NCBI RefSeq assembly: GCF_003843835.1
Contig: NZ_RKQL01000001.1
Coordinates: 124,001 to 188,000 of the forward strand
Length of the DNA stretch: 64,000 bases
Source of the DNA: Tibeticola sediminis
Lineage (GTDB): Bacteria; Pseudomonadota; Gammaproteobacteria; Burkholderiales; Burkholderiaceae_C
Reading direction: 5' to 3'
Positions within the stretch are counted from its first letter, which is position 1. Every line of letters starts with the position of its first letter. The notes beneath the pieces are model-generated. The model saw only the letters and a program-made list of their open reading frames with translations, did not search any database and was not told the DNA's origin. Of the stretch, positions 47,128 through 57,421 are shown one piece after another. The position numbers and the translations under genes were made by a program.

Positions 47128-50100
47128 TCAGCGCCCGCGATCCGGGGACGGTTCTGGGAGCACCAAGAACTGCCCGGCCCCGGTGATGAAGCCCGCGTAG
47201 ACCTCGGCGCCGGGATGGAAGGCCGCCACCGCCGCTCGGTAGCGCTCGAGCTGCAGCCGCAGGCTGTCCTGCGCCTGCGGCTGGGCCGCGCTCTTGAAAT
47301 CGAGCACCCACCAAGCCCCGTCGCGCCGGCGCACCAGCCGGTCGATGCGCAGCAACTGCCCTTGCCACAGCAGCGGCACCTCGTTGGCCTGCCAGTCGAT
47401 CACGGCCGCATCCCATGCCCACTGCGCCGCACCAAAACGCGCGGCCCGTGCCAGCGACCAGGCCCGATCCGCCTGAGCGCCGTCGAGCCCAAAGCGCTGC
47501 TCAACGCTGCGCAGCAGCGCATCGGGAGCGGCGCCCGGTGGTGCCCCGAAAACCCGCGCCTCATGTTCCAGCAGCCAATGCATCGCCTGGCCGACCCGGG
47601 CCGTCTCGTCATCGGGCGCTTCGATCCGAGTGATCGCCTCGGTACCTGAACGGTTCGACCGCACGAGGTCCTTGGGGTCCAACCCGAGCCCTTCGACCGG
47701 CAGCGGCTCCAAGCCCCGCAGCAACACCGTCGAGCTCGTGGCTGCCCCCGACAAGCCAGTGTTCGGCAGCCGGGTCGACGCAGCCGGCACCACCCACTCT
47801 GGGACATGCGGCATCAAACGCCGCCAGGGCGTGGGCTCGGTGCCGCTCGACGCCTCGACGGCGCTGAGCACCAAGGTCTCGCGGGCGCGCGTCATCGCGA
47901 CATAGAGCGCATTGAGTTCCTCGCGACGGCGCTCGGCCTGCTCACGCTCAAACAAGGGGGCGATGTCCGAGGCCTGGTCGGCCTCAGCGGAGAGAAAAAC
48001 CAGCCGTTGCGGCGCTGGCGCCTCGGCCGGCCAATCCACCAGCACCCCAAATCGATTCTTGCCCTGCGGAAGCTTGTCGCTGTCCAGCAGCACCACACAG
48101 TCGGCCTCGAGCCCCTTGGCCCCATGGATGGTCAGCAGCCGCACCGCCGCGGCGTCGCCCAAGGGGGGCGCGGGCTGTCCGGCTCGCTTCAGGGCACGGA
48201 CCACCGCGTAAGGGGTTAAACACCGCCCGCCCGCGATGTGCAGCGTCGCCTGCAGCAAGGCGTGCAGCCATGCCTGAACGGCGCTGCGCCGGGCAAGCGG
48301 GGCGGCCGCCACGAAGCGGGCGACGACCTCACCCTCATCAAAGATTTGCGCCAGCGCATCGTGCGGAGGCAAGGCCGCCAGAGCTGCCTGCCAGCGCGGC
48401 AACAACCGGGCCGCCCGCTCGAGCGCGGGATCGAGCGCCGCATCGTCCGAGAGCAGCACCGAAAGCCAGGTCACCGCAGCCGCCTCGCGCCTGCGCGCCT
48501 CGGCGACGCGCAAGCTGAGCCGCACCAAGGCGTCGTCGCTCACGCCAAACAAGGGCGACTTGAGCGCTCGGGCCAGCGACAGGTCCTGCACCGGTGAGAC
48601 CAGGACATCGAGCAAGGCGACGACGTCCTGCACCTCGGGCAGTTCGCTCAGATCGCTGCGCTCGGGCTGCTGCGCCGCAATCCCGAGCGCGCGCAGCGCA
48701 TCGTCGAGCAGCGACAGCCGCGCGCGTTGCCGCGCCAGAACCATGAATTGCTCGGGCTTGGCGCCCAAGGCGATCCGAGCGGCGATCCAAGCGGCCACCT
48801 GCCGCGCCTCGCGCTCGAGCAGCGTCTCTTCGGCCGTCAGCCGAGGCTCGTTGAGGCTATCCCGCCAGACCGGCACGTCCACGACGGCCGCAGCGTCCTC
48901 GGTGTTCGGTCTGTCAGCGGCCGCTGCATCGCCTCGATTCCCTGCACCCCCCGCATCTGCCGCTGGCTCAGACGCAGCGGCATCCGAAGCCGACCGCGCC
49001 TTCGATCGGGATGCGCGCGGGATGGCCGGCAGCCGCCCGACCTCGCCTAGGCTTTTGGATTCGGTGCTGTGGGTCCGAAAACCGGTGGTTTCGCCGGCCG
49101 CCTGCGCGGCTTCCATCACGGTGTTGACGGCTTCGATGACCGCGCTGGCGCAGCGCCGCGAGTGATCGCAGCCGAGCACGCTGCCACCGAGCCCCTCGCG
49201 GATGAAGCGCTGGGCCGCAACGAACACCTGCGGCTCGGCACGGCGGAAACGGTAAATGCTTTGTTTGGGATCGCCCACGATGAACACGCTCGGGGCCGTC
49301 CCCGCACCCGCGTAGGCGCTGAGCCAGGCATACAAGGCTTGCCACTGCAGCGGGTTCGTGTCTTGGAACTCGTCGATCAAAAGATGCCGCAGCTGGGCAT
49401 CGAGTCGTTCCTGGACCCAGCCCGAAAGCGTCGGATCGGCGAGCAAGCGATGGGCAGCGCGCTCGATGTCTCCCATGTCGACCCAGCCGCGGGCACGCTT
49501 GAGTTCGGCGTACACCCCGAGCAAGCAGCGGCCGAGCCGCAGCATGCGTTGCTGGTGCATCCAAGCCCCGTGCTGCCGCCGCGCCGCCAGCAACTCCCTG
49601 AGCTCGGCTTCGGCCTCGAGCGCCTCCGGAAACTTGCCGAGATGGTGCTTGAGCCGATCCTCATCCCGGACGAACAGCGCCCCGCGCAACGCGTCGAGGA
49701 GCGCCTGGGCCCGCTCGGTATCGCCGCCCTGCACCGCACCGTCTCGCGGGTCGGCAGCCCCTAAAGCGTGCGCTTCGAACGCGTCGACGATCGCCCGCGC
49801 GGCGTTTTCAGCGGTCTTGGCGCGCGCCCGGCCGAGGGCCTGCGCCCTCTGCAACCAGCGCGCTCGGGCAGCCTCGGTGCACAGCGCCAGCGCCGGCTCG
49901 GCATAACCGGCTAAGGCCGGAAACAAAGCCTGCGCGGGCGCGACCGATCGCTCCACCACGCCCAGCGCATCGGCCAGCGCAAACTCGGTTCGGCGCTGCA
50001 ACAAAGCGCTCAGCGCCTCGATCGCGCCGGAGCGGCCGACGGCGGCCACCAGGGCTGCGTAATCAGCCTGAAGCGACGGATCCGCCGAAACCGCTGCATG

Positions 50101-50634
50101 GAAGGGCCGCCAGACTTCAGCGAACACCTCTTCGTCGCGCTCGATGAGTTCGTACACGCTCGGCAGGCCGAACTCCTGCAACACCGCCATCGGTGCAGCG
50201 CGCAGCAGCGTCGCAAACCAGCTGTGAAAGGTGCGAATCTGGATCGGCCGCTCGGCCGCAAGCAGCCGGTGCTTCAAACTTTGTAGCTGCTTGGCCGCAT
50301 TTTCCGCTGGCCCAGGGGCTACTCCACGCTCAATCAGGGCCTTCACACGCTCCTCGTGACTCGCCCGTGCGAGCTCATCGACCAGTTCGAGCACGCGAGC
50401 GCGCATCTCGCCGGCGGCCTTGCGGGTAAACGTGATCGCGAGTATCTGGTGCGGCTCGGCACCGTCGAGCAAGGCGCGCAGCACGCGCGCCACGAGCATC
50501 CAGGTCTTGCCTGCGCCCGCACAGGCCTCGACGGCCACAGGCCGCGCCGGATCACACGCGAGGGCGTAGAACTCCGCCGGCTCGGCCTGCCGCACGTCGA
50601 TCCAGTAGGAGGGTTTTGACGGCCCGCCGCTCAT
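47128..50634 (-). CDS. addA: UvrD/RecB-type helicase-nuclease (AddA-like)
   Basis: A 1168-aa superfamily 1A helicase with a C-terminal nuclease, for processing double-strand breaks before RecA loading. Seen: Walker A CAGAGKTW (37-45), motif Ia AITFTRKAAGEM, Walker B LLIDEFQDTN, motif III VGDPKQSIYRFR, motif V VRLLTIHGAKGLE, motif VI NALYVAMTRARETL, and a PD-(D/E)xK nuclease site VLDFKS (Asp1112, Lys1114) with the QLERY helix. ATG 50634 overlaps the stop of the upstream AddB-like gene by four bases (ATGA). Confidence 0.9.
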   Translation of the reverse strand: MSGGPSKPSYWIDVRQAEPAEFYALACDPARPVAVEACAGAGKTWMLVARVLRALLDGAEPHQILAITFTRKAAGEMRARVLELVDELARASHEERVKALIERGVAPGPAENAAKQLQSLKHRLLAAERPIQIRTFHSWFATLLRAAPMAVLQEFGLPSVYELIERDEEVFAEVWRPFHAAVSADPSLQADYAALVAAVGRSGAIEALSALLQRRTEFALADALGVVERSVAPAQALFPALAGYAEPALALCTEAARARWLQRAQALGRARAKTAENAARAIVDAFEAHALGAADPRDGAVQGGDTERAQALLDALRGALFVRDEDRLKHHLGKFPEALEAEAELRELLAARRQHGAWMHQQRMLRLGRCLLGVYAELKRARGWVDMGDIERAAHRLLADPTLSGWVQERLDAQLRHLLIDEFQDTNPLQWQALYAWLSAYAGAGTAPSVFIVGDPKQSIYRFRRAEPQVFVAAQRFIREGLGGSVLGCDHSRRCASAVIEAVNTVMEAAQAAGETTGFRTHSTESKSLGEVGRLPAIPRASRSKARSASDAAASEPAADAGGAGNRGDAAAADRPNTEDAAAVVDVPVWRDSLNEPRLTAEETLLEREARQVAAWIAARIALGAKPEQFMVLARQRARLSLLDDALRALGIAAQQPERSDLSELPEVQDVVALLDVLVSPVQDLSLARALKSPLFGVSDDALVRLSLRVAEARRREAAAVTWLSVLLSDDAALDPALERAARLLPRWQAALAALPPHDALAQIFDEGEVVARFVAAAPLARRSAVQAWLHALLQATLHIAGGRCLTPYAVVRALKRAGQPAPPLGDAAAVRLLTIHGAKGLEADCVVLLDSDKLPQGKNRFGVLVDWPAEAPAPQRLVFLSAEADQASDIAPLFEREQAERRREELNALYVAMTRARETLVLSAVEASSGTEPTPWRRLMPHVPEWVVPAASTRLPNTGLSGAATSSTVLLRGLEPLPVEGLGLDPKDLVRSNRSGTEAITRIEAPDDETARVGQAMHWLLEHEARVFGAPPGAAPDALLRSVEQRFGLDGAQADRAWSLARAARFGAAQWAWDAAVIDWQANEVPLLWQGQLLRIDRLVRRRDGAWWVLDFKSAAQPQAQDSLRLQLERYRAAVAAFHPGAEVYAGFITGAGQFLVLPEPSPDRGR

Positions 50635-53279
50635 GGTGCGCCCCCCTCCTCCGCTCGACCACCCTCGGGCCAGGAGTCGCGCCGGCACAAGCCCCGGGCC
50701 GCACACCAGTCGCACGCTTCTCCCTCGCCCAGTGCCCGCAGCGGATGGCCCTCGGCGACGCGCCGAAGATCGAACTCGATCGAGCGCAGCAGCGCTTCAC
50801 GCCGGGCGTCCACCTCGGGCAGCGCATGGATCGTGCAGCCTTCGCGATCATGCACATTCAGATACGCCGCTTCGACGGTTAACTCCGGGTAAAGCGCGGC
50901 GTAAAAAGCCAGTTGCGTATCCTCGTCGGGCTCGCGCACACGCTTTTGCGTGCGCTGCCTCGACTCGGTCTTGTAGTCGACGAGGCGCGTGCGCCCATCT
51001 TGCAGCCGGTCGACCCGGTCGATCTGCCCGACCAGCAGCCAGGGTCCGAGCCGCCGCTCGCGCCACAGCTCCACGCCTTCGACCTGCGCCAACAGCGGCG
51101 CGTCAACTTCCAGCAGCCATTCGAGATAAGCCTCCCTCAGTCTGGGCCAGACCAAGCGGTAGGGAAGGTAGTCAGGCGCCTCCAGCCACCGCCCCCCATC
51201 CACCGCCGCCGCTGCCGCGTCGAGCGACGCCCGCAGATCCTCCCGCGCACGACCCGAAGGTCTGGGGCACGCATCGTGGAAGCGGCGCAAGATCTCGTGC
51301 AACCAACGGCCATAGTCGCTGGCGTCGAGCGCCTCCTCGAGTTCGTCGAGCGAGCGCAAACCGAGCTGACGCAGCGCAAAGAACCGATACGGGCAGGTGC
51401 GCAGGTCCGCATACGCACTGGCCGACAGCCGCTCCACCGGCAAATCCGCCCCGAGCGCCTGCGGGGGCCATTGCGGCGCGAGAGCAAGCGCGCGCGCGCT
51501 GCGCGGGTCGGCCGCCTCTTCCCAAGGCTGGGTGTCCAAAGTCGCCTGCAGCAGCGGGCTGGGCATCAGCGGCTCGCCCTGTTCATCCTGCATGCGCCAC
51601 AAAATGTCGATCTGCGGCGCGGTCAGCGCGCCGGCCCAGGCGCGGCGTTGCGCCCAGGCCCAAGCGCTGCGATCGGGCAGCCCCAGAATCCGCCGTTGCG
51701 CGTCGCTCCAAAATCCCAAGGTCTCGGGAACGAGTGGCAGGCTGCGCGCATCACAGCCCGGCAACACAGCGGCGCCGAATCGGCGCAAGCGTATCTGCCC
51801 CAGCGGCACAATGATCACATCGACTTCGTCCGTAGCCGGCGGCACGAAAGACGCAGACTCCAGCGCAGACTCGACCCAAGACAAAAACTCCGCAGCGGTC
51901 GTTCGGTGCTGGGTGCTTTCGAGCCGACGCCAGGCGGCACGGGCGCACTCTTCCAGCCCCAGGACCGCAAGCACTTCGCTGCCCGCAGGATCGGCAGCCA
52001 GCGGGGCCCAGAGGCCCAGCTCGCGCAGCACCTCTGCCAGCGCATCCTGCCATTGATGGAACGGCCGGGGCGCGCCCAGCCGGCTGCGCCAGCGTTCGAC
52101 CGACGCCAGCCATTCCCGAGCGATCGTGTCGAGGCCACTCGCGCCGAACGCCTCCGAGCCCGCCTCCTCCAGCGACGCCAGTCGCAGCGCGTCCCGCCAA
52201 CGCGCGCAGGCCCGCTGCCGGCTCCAACGCTCGAGCGCATCCACCCCGTGCGCATCACCAGGCAGATTTTTCAGCAGATCGAGCACCTGGTCGGTCGAGG
52301 CATCCCAAGCACAGGCCCTCAGCACGGCGACGATGCGCGCCGCAGCACGGGTCGTCGAAAGCCTCCAGCCCGTCTCGTCGCGCGCCCGCACACCGCGCAA
52401 GCCCAACCATGCGCGGATGCGCCGCGTCAGCAACCGGTCCGTTGCCGCCAAAGCCACCGGTCGCCGCTCGCTCCGCACATGGGCGAGAACGCAGGCCGCC
52501 GCCCGCTCGGCTTCTTCTTCGAGATCACCGACTTTCGCATGCACCCGCAGGCGCCCGGGCGGGATGGCCTCCTCCTCCTCCTCCTCCTCCTCCTCGACCG
52601 TGAACGGCTCTGCGCGTACGCCCCAATGCGCAGCGAGCGCATGCAGCAAGGGGTCGGGGATGAAATGGTCCATCCAGAAAATCAGCTCATACGCCGCGGT
52701 CGCCGCGTCGTCCCACAAGGCGTCGCTGGCGTAGGCCGACTGCGAAGCCCAAGTCAATGCCAGCGTCGCCAAGGCACGCTCATGCCGCAGCCAAGGCGCA
52801 TCCCAACCGGCCACGCAGCCGTGGATGCAGCAGCGCCCCCACTCCGCACGCCGCGCCGGGGCCTGCGCTGCGGCCACCGGCACCAGTTCTGCCGTGGCCT
52901 CCACCAAGCGGGGCGCAAGCCAGGCCGCATCCGCCCCGAACCCCGCCCGCGTCAACCAATGCCGGGCCGTCAGCAGGTCGAGCGCCGTCTGCCCCGTGAA
53001 ATCCAAGCCTGTCGGCTCGCTCCAGGCCACCAACCCAAGCTCATCCGCCCACTGGCGTGAGGTTTGAAACCGCGGCATGAAGCCCTCGCGCTCGCGGCTC
53101 CGCCACAGCTCGACGACGGTCGGGACCAACTGCGCGTAAGGCAGCAAAACCACGACCCGCGACGGATGCACGCCGCGCGCCTGCATCCGCCGGCTCAGGT
53201 GCTCGAGCGCCGCTGCCCAACGCGCCCGGACATCAGCCTGTGGCGCAATCCGGTCCGGTTCTTCTGGGATGGAATCCAT
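50631..53279 (-). CDS. addB: AddB-like nuclease subunit with Fe-S-type cysteines
   Basis: An 882-aa partner of AddA. The C-terminal RecB-family nuclease has LVDYKTES (metal and catalytic residues) and the cysteine set of AddB-type 4Fe-4S nucleases: TCPYRFF upstream of the nuclease and [10 protein letters not shown] after it. The N-terminal part is a divergent, helicase-like scaffold; [11 protein letters not shown] is not a working Walker A. Odd feature: a run of nine Glu at about residues 229-237 encoded by a (CCT)9 tract on the plus strand (52568-52594). ATG 53279 is used; the open frame continues upstream without support. Divergent from trxA. Confidence 0.87.
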   Translation of the reverse strand: MDSIPEEPDRIAPQADVRARWAAALEHLSRRMQARGVHPSRVVVLLPYAQLVPTVVELWRSREREGFMPRFQTSRQWADELGLVAWSEPTGLDFTGQTALDLLTARHWLTRAGFGADAAWLAPRLVEATAELVPVAAAQAPARRAEWGRCCIHGCVAGWDAPWLRHERALATLALTWASQSAYASDALWDDAATAAYELIFWMDHFIPDPLLHALAAHWGVRAEPFTVEEEEEEEEEAIPPGRLRVHAKVGDLEEEAERAAACVLAHVRSERRPVALAATDRLLTRRIRAWLGLRGVRARDETGWRLSTTRAAARIVAVLRACAWDASTDQVLDLLKNLPGDAHGVDALERWSRQRACARWRDALRLASLEEAGSEAFGASGLDTIAREWLASVERWRSRLGAPRPFHQWQDALAEVLRELGLWAPLAADPAGSEVLAVLGLEECARAAWRRLESTQHRTTAAEFLSWVESALESASFVPPATDEVDVIIVPLGQIRLRRFGAAVLPGCDARSLPLVPETLGFWSDAQRRILGLPDRSAWAWAQRRAWAGALTAPQIDILWRMQDEQGEPLMPSPLLQATLDTQPWEEAADPRSARALALAPQWPPQALGADLPVERLSASAYADLRTCPYRFFALRQLGLRSLDELEEALDASDYGRWLHEILRRFHDACPRPSGRAREDLRASLDAAAAAVDGGRWLEAPDYLPYRLVWPRLREAYLEWLLEVDAPLLAQVEGVELWRERRLGPWLLVGQIDRVDRLQDGRTRLVDYKTESRQRTQKRVREPDEDTQLAFYAALYPELTVEAAYLNVHDREGCTIHALPEVDARREALLRSIEFDLRRVAEGHPLRALGEGEACDWCAARGLCRRDSWPEGGRAEEGGAP
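52568..52594. repeat. Trinucleotide microsatellite (CCT)9 inside addB
   Basis: Nine perfect CCT units encode a poly-Glu stretch (GAG codons) on the minus strand. Length changes would add or remove Glu without shifting the frame. It lies in a predicted linker between N-terminal scaffold segments. Confidence 0.95.
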
Positions 53280-53419
53280 CGCGTCATTGTGCCGCGGCGA
53301 CTGGCGCCGGTTTCTGTCACAATTTCTCCTCCCCGGCAGCCAGCGCGGGCGCGGACGCAGCAGCAAACCGCCCCCGGTCACGCCATCCTGATGACCCCAC
53401 AACCCTCCCAGATCTCGAT
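53280..53419. promoter_or_regulatory. Divergent region between addB and trxA
   Basis: 140 bases that must contain promoters for both genes. CACAAT near 53317-53322 could be a -10 box for trxA; nothing firm is seen for addB. Confidence 0.25.
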
Positions 53420-53755
53420 ATGGCCAACGAATTGATTCAGCACGTCACCGATGCGAGCTTCGAAAGCGACGTCCTTAAATCCGACCTTCCCGTCCTCGTC
53501 GACTACTGGGCCGAGTGGTGTGGGCCCTGCCGCATGATTGCCCCGATCCTCGACGAAGTGGCCAAGGAATACCAGGGCAAGCTTCGCGTCGCCAAGATGA
53601 ACGTCGATGAAAACCGTGAAGTGCCGGCCAAATTCGGCATTCGCGGCATCCCGACGCTGATGGTGTTCAAGGGCGGTCAACTCGCCGCAACCAAGGTCGG
53701 CGCACTCAGCAAGTCCCAGCTGACCGCCTTCATCGACCAGCAGCTCGCCGCCTGA
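53420..53755 (+). CDS. trxA: Thioredoxin
   Basis: A 111-aa cytoplasmic thioredoxin with the active site [10 protein letters not shown] (Cys34 and Cys37), buried Asp in VLVDYW and the cis-Pro in [14 protein letters not shown]. It lies upstream of rho, the order also seen in E. coli. ATG 53420 gives the standard length; the longer open frame upstream is not used. A 24-base perfect palindrome follows the stop. Confidence 0.97.
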   Translation: MANELIQHVTDASFESDVLKSDLPVLVDYWAEWCGPCRMIAPILDEVAKEYQGKLRVAKMNVDENREVPAKFGIRGIPTLMVFKGGQLAATKVGALSKSQLTAFIDQQLAA

Positions 53756-53769
53756 GCGGCGCAGCAGCC

Positions 53770-53793
53770 GGGGTGCACCGGCCGGTGCACCCC
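53770..53793. other. Perfect 24-base palindrome after trxA
   Basis: GGGGTGCACCGG followed directly by its reverse complement, 14 bases after the trxA stop. It would form a strong hairpin but has no T-run, so it is not a standard intrinsic terminator. A role in mRNA 3'-end protection or partial termination before rho is possible. Confidence 0.6.
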
Positions 53794-53887
53794 CGTATGG
53801 AAGCGCCCCAGATCGAGTGCCCGGCGCGGCAGTCGTCTTGCTCGAAACACCGAGTCCTGCGCCGCCGGTTCTCCCGTCATTTCCTGT

Positions 53888-53893
53888 CATAAT
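53888..53893 (+). promoter_or_regulatory. Possible -10 box of rho
   Basis: CATAAT lies 134 bases before the rho ATG, leaving a leader of more than 120 bases. Rho is autoregulated through its leader in other bacteria. No clear -35 is visible. Confidence 0.3.
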
Positions 53894-54027
53894 TCGCCCA
53901 GCGCCGACCTTCACGGCGCGCGTTGCGACACCACGGCAACGTCTTCGACTCCGCCCTCGGGCCCGGGTCCCCTCTTCCGTCCCATCTCCATCGGCCCCGT
54001 TCCGGCCGCATTCCACGCAGGTTGCTC

Positions 54028-55290
54028 ATGCATCTCAACGAACTCAAGGCTTTGCACGTCTCTGAATTGCTCAAGCAGGCCGAGGCCCTCGAAATCGAGA
54101 ACCCCGGCCGCATGCGCAAGCAGGAACTGATGTTCGCGATCATCAAGAAGCGGGCCAAGGCCGGAGAGCAAGTCTTTGCCGACGGGGTTCTTGAAATCCT
54201 GCCCGACGGCTTCGGCTTCTTGCGCAGCCCCGACACGAGCTTCACGGCCAGCACCGACGACATCTACATCAGCCCGAGCCAGGTGCGGCGCTTCAACCTG
54301 CACACCGGCGACATGATCGAAGGCGAAGTTCGCATCCCGAAGGATGGGGAACGCTACTTCGCACTCAACAAGCTCGAAAAGGTCAATGGCCTGCCGCCCG
54401 AGCAAAACAAGCACAAGGTGATGTTCGAAAACCTCACCCCGCTGTTCCCGAAAGAGCAACTCAAGCTCGAGCGCGACATCAAGAGCGAGGAAAACATCAC
54501 CTGCCGCGTCATCGACATCTTTGCGCCGATCGGCAAGGGACAACGCGCCTTGATCGTCGCGCAGCCGAAGTCGGGCAAGACGGTGATGATGCAGCACATC
54601 GCCCATGCCATCACGGCCAACTACCCGGAAGTGCACCTGATGGTCTTGCTCGTCGACGAGCGCCCGGAAGAAGTCACCGAGATGCAGCGCACCGTCCGGG
54701 GCGACGTGATCGCCTCGACCTTCGACGAGCCCGCCGCGCGCCACGTTCACGTCGCCGAAATGGTCATCGAACGCGCCAAGCGCCTCGTCGAGCTCAAAAA
54801 GGACGTGGTGATCCTGCTCGACTCGATCACCCGTCTCGCCCGCGCCTACAACAACGTCGTTCCGAGTTCGGGCAAAGTGCTCACCGGCGGTGTCGATGCC
54901 AATGCTTTGCAGCGGCCCAAGCGCTTCTTTGGTGCCGCACGCAATGTCGAAGAAGGCGGCAGCCTCACGATCATCGCCACGGCGCTCGTCGACACCGGCA
55001 GCCGCATGGACGAAGTCATCTTCGAAGAGTTCAAGGGCACGGGCAACTGCGAAATCCACCTCGAGCGGCGACTCTATGAGAAGCGGGTGTTCCCAGCCAT
55101 CAACCTCAACCGCAGCGGCACCCGTCGCGAGGAACTCTTGCTTCCGCCCGAAGTCTTGCAAAAGACCCGGATCCTGCGACAGTTCATCTACAACATGGAC
55201 GAGATCGAGGCGATGGAAATGGTGCTCAAGAGCATGAAGTCCACGAAGAACAATTCCGAGTTCTTCGACATGATGCGGCGCGGCGGCTGA
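54028..55290 (+). CDS. rho: Transcription termination factor Rho
   Basis: A 420-aa hexameric RNA helicase. N-terminal helix domain ([18 protein letters not shown]), RNA-binding cold-shock-like domain with GFGFLRSP and [12 protein letters not shown], then the RecA-like domain with Walker A QPKSGKT, Walker [11 protein letters not shown], the Q-loop and the R-loop GTGN. Length and all motifs are normal. ATG 54028 is the conserved start; the open frame upstream in the leader is not supported. Confidence 0.98.
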   Translation: MHLNELKALHVSELLKQAEALEIENPGRMRKQELMFAIIKKRAKAGEQVFADGVLEILPDGFGFLRSPDTSFTASTDDIYISPSQVRRFNLHTGDMIEGEVRIPKDGERYFALNKLEKVNGLPPEQNKHKVMFENLTPLFPKEQLKLERDIKSEENITCRVIDIFAPIGKGQRALIVAQPKSGKTVMMQHIAHAITANYPEVHLMVLLVDERPEEVTEMQRTVRGDVIASTFDEPAARHVHVAEMVIERAKRLVELKKDVVILLDSITRLARAYNNVVPSSGKVLTGGVDANALQRPKRFFGAARNVEEGGSLTIIATALVDTGSRMDEVIFEEFKGTGNCEIHLERRLYEKRVFPAINLNRSGTRREELLLPPEVLQKTRILRQFIYNMDEIEAMEMVLKSMKSTKNNSEFFDMMRRGG

Positions 55291-55294
55291 CCGT

Positions 55295-55300
55295 TATAAT
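55295..55300 (+). promoter_or_regulatory. -10 box upstream of rpmE2
   Basis: A perfect TATAAT four bases after the rho stop and 66 bases before the rpmE2 ATG. No consensus -35 is seen at the proper distance. Confidence 0.4.
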
Positions 55301-55366
55301 GAAGGGCTTTGGCGAAAAGTACTCCGGATGGGCCGGGGCGGCTCTCGCGGCTGAAGAAGAGGCATC

Positions 55367-55627
55367 ATGAAAGAAGGCATACACCCCAACTACCGCGAAG
55401 TCTGTTTCGTGGATCTGTCGAACGGTTTCAAATTCGTCACGCGTTCCTGCGTGAACACGAAGGAAACGATCAAGATAGAAGACGGCCGCGAACTGCCGCT
55501 CTTCAAGCTCGACACCTCGAGCGAGTCGCACCCCTTCTACACCGGAACCCAAAAATCGGTGGACACCATGGGCGGTCGCGTCGAGAAATTCCGCAACCGC
55601 TTCGGAAAGACGGCTGCCGCCAAGTAA
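55367..55627 (+). CDS. rpmE2: 50S ribosomal protein L31, type B
   Basis: An 86-aa ribosomal protein with the type B pattern ([23 protein letters not shown], then [26 protein letters not shown]). The CxxC zinc pairs of type A L31 are missing: only two isolated cysteines (13 and 28) remain. In many bacteria the zinc-free form is made under zinc limitation; here it directly follows rho with its own -10 box and terminator, and looks constitutive. Confidence 0.95.
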   Translation: MKEGIHPNYREVCFVDLSNGFKFVTRSCVNTKETIKIEDGRELPLFKLDTSSESHPFYTGTQKSVDTMGGRVEKFRNRFGKTAAAK

Positions 55628-55647
55628 GCACCGGCAAGGCACCATCG

Positions 55648-55683
55648 AGGGCAGCTCGGGCAACCGCGCTGCCCTTTTGTTTT
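55648..55683 (+). terminator. Intrinsic terminator after rpmE2
   Basis: AGGGCAGC/GCTGCCCT stem with a 12-base loop, followed by TTTTGTTTTCC, 20 bases after the stop. Confidence 0.85.
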
Positions 55684-55711
55684 CCATCGCTGGCCCGTCC
55701 GACGCCCCATC

Positions 55712-57421
55712 GTGAATCTTCCAACGCCCGCCATCGTTGCCCAAAGCGCCGTTCGGCGCCTGCCCCGCTGGGCGCTGCTGATGCTCTGCGGCGCGTATCT
55801 GTTGGCGGGCTATCTCGGGCGCGAGCCTTGGAAAAGCGCCGACATCACGGGCTTCGGCTACATGCTCGAACTCGCCCGCACGGCCCCGTGGGATGCGGTG
55901 ACCTGGCTCGCACCGCGCATCCCGGGCAGCGACGCGCCCGCCGCCGATGCCTTGCTGCCGTATTGGCTGGGCGCCTGGGCCGTCGCCGGCTTGCCTCTAC
56001 CCTCGCCCTGGGCGGCGCGGTTGCCCTTCCTGGGCTTGCTTGCGCTCGCCATGGCGTCCACCTGGTACGCGGTCTACCACCTGGCGTTGACGCCGCGTGC
56101 CCAGCCCGTCTCGTTTGCCTTCGGGGGAGAGGCTCGCCCCAAGGACTACGCGCGTGCGATTGCCGACGGCGCGCTGCTCGCGTTGCTGGCCTGCCTGGGG
56201 CTTGCGCAGTTGAGCCATGAAACCACGCCGGCCGTGGCGCAACTTGGTTTTGCAGCCCTCTTGATGTTTGGTGTGGCGCGAACCTTGCCACCGGAATCAC
56301 GCAGCCCTTGGCCGGCGATCTTGGCCTTACCCGGCCTCGCGCTCAGCGGCGCACCGGCCCTGGCCACCCTGCTCGGGCTCGGCACGGCGGGCATCCTCGC
56401 CGGGTCACACCCGATGGGCGAAGAAGCCCCCCGGTCCCGGCGCGTGGCGCTGGTGATCGCGGCTTGCACCCTCTTGACCGCCGGGCTCTGCGGCGTGCTT
56501 GGGCTGTGGCGTTGGCGAGTGGAGCTTCCCGAAACCGGATGGGCCTGGCGCAACATCCTCCGCCTGTTCGTTTGGTTCACCTGGCCGGCTTGGCCGCTCG
56601 CGCTCTGGAGCCTGTGGCGTTGGCGTCTGCAGTTGCGACAACCCGCCCACCATCCGCACCTGGCGCTACCGCTGCTGTTCGCGGTCGTTGCGAGCGCCTC
56701 CGCCGTGTTCACGCCCACGGGCGACCGTTCGCTGTTGCTGGCGCTGCCGGCCTTGGCCACCCTGGCGGCGTTTGCGCTGCCAACGTTGGAGCGCAGTGTG
56801 GCCGCGCTCATCGACTGGTTCACGCTGATCTTCTTCAGCGCCTGCACCCTCATCATTTGGGTGGTCTGGACCGCCATGCAAACGGGCTTTCCGCCACAAC
56901 CGGCCGCCAACGTGGCCCGCCTGGCGCCCGGGTTCGAACCGAGCTTCGTGCCCTGGGCGTTCGTCGTCGCGGTGCTCGCCACGTTCGGCTGGGTCCGCCT
57001 CATTGCCTGGCGCGCCGGGCGTCACCGTGCTGCGATCTGGAAAAGTCTCGCCCTCCCCGCTGGGGGCGCGGTGCTTTGCTGGGTGCTCTTGATGACCCTT
57101 TGGCTGCCCTTGCTGGACTATGCCCGCAGCTACGTCCCGTTGGTGCGGCGGGTGCAAGCACTGATCGGAACCCCCGGATGCGTGGCCGTCGCAGAACTCA
57201 CGCCCGCGCAGGCGGTGGCGCTGCGCTTTCACGGCCAGCTGGAACTGCGGCAAGGCGCAGACTCTGCCGCTTGCCCCTGGCTGATCGTCGACGGCTCGCG
57301 TTTCGATGCGCCCGTGACGGCCAGTGCGGGCTCCGCATGGGCACGTGTGGCTTCGATTCAGCGGCCAAGCGACAACAACGAATTTTTGACGATCTTCAGA
57401 CGCGTTCCGGCTCAGCCCTGA
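55712..57421 (+). CDS. Glycosyltransferase family 39-like membrane protein
   Basis: A 569-aa polytopic membrane protein with roughly 11-12 hydrophobic segments. The first loop (YLLAGYLGREPWKSADITGFGYMLELA) resembles the acidic loop of ArnT/GT39 glycosyltransferases that use polyprenyl-linked sugars, but the catalytic Asp-Glu pair is not canonical (GREPWKSAD). A C-terminal ~90-residue soluble domain follows the last helix. Transfer of a lipid-linked sugar to an envelope acceptor is inference. GTG 55712 is the start. Its 3' end overlaps convergent phoR by 26 bases. Confidence 0.6.
   Translation: MNLPTPAIVAQSAVRRLPRWALLMLCGAYLLAGYLGREPWKSADITGFGYMLELARTAPWDAVTWLAPRIPGSDAPAADALLPYWLGAWAVAGLPLPSPWAARLPFLGLLALAMASTWYAVYHLALTPRAQPVSFAFGGEARPKDYARAIADGALLALLACLGLAQLSHETTPAVAQLGFAALLMFGVARTLPPESRSPWPAILALPGLALSGAPALATLLGLGTAGILAGSHPMGEEAPRSRRVALVIAACTLLTAGLCGVLGLWRWRVELPETGWAWRNILRLFVWFTWPAWPLALWSLWRWRLQLRQPAHHPHLALPLLFAVVASASAVFTPTGDRSLLLALPALATLAAFALPTLERSVAALIDWFTLIFFSACTLIIWVVWTAMQTGFPPQPAANVARLAPGFEPSFVPWAFVVAVLATFGWVRLIAWRAGRHRAAIWKSLALPAGGAVLCWVLLMTLWLPLLDYARSYVPLVRRVQALIGTPGCVAVAELTPAQAVALRFHGQLELRQGADSAACPWLIVDGSRFDAPVTASAGSAWARVASIQRPSDNNEFLTIFRRVPAQP

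Noticed and set aside
52568-52594. Phase-variable repeat in addB
   Set aside because: The unit is three bases, so slippage cannot switch the frame on or off; at most it changes the Glu run length.
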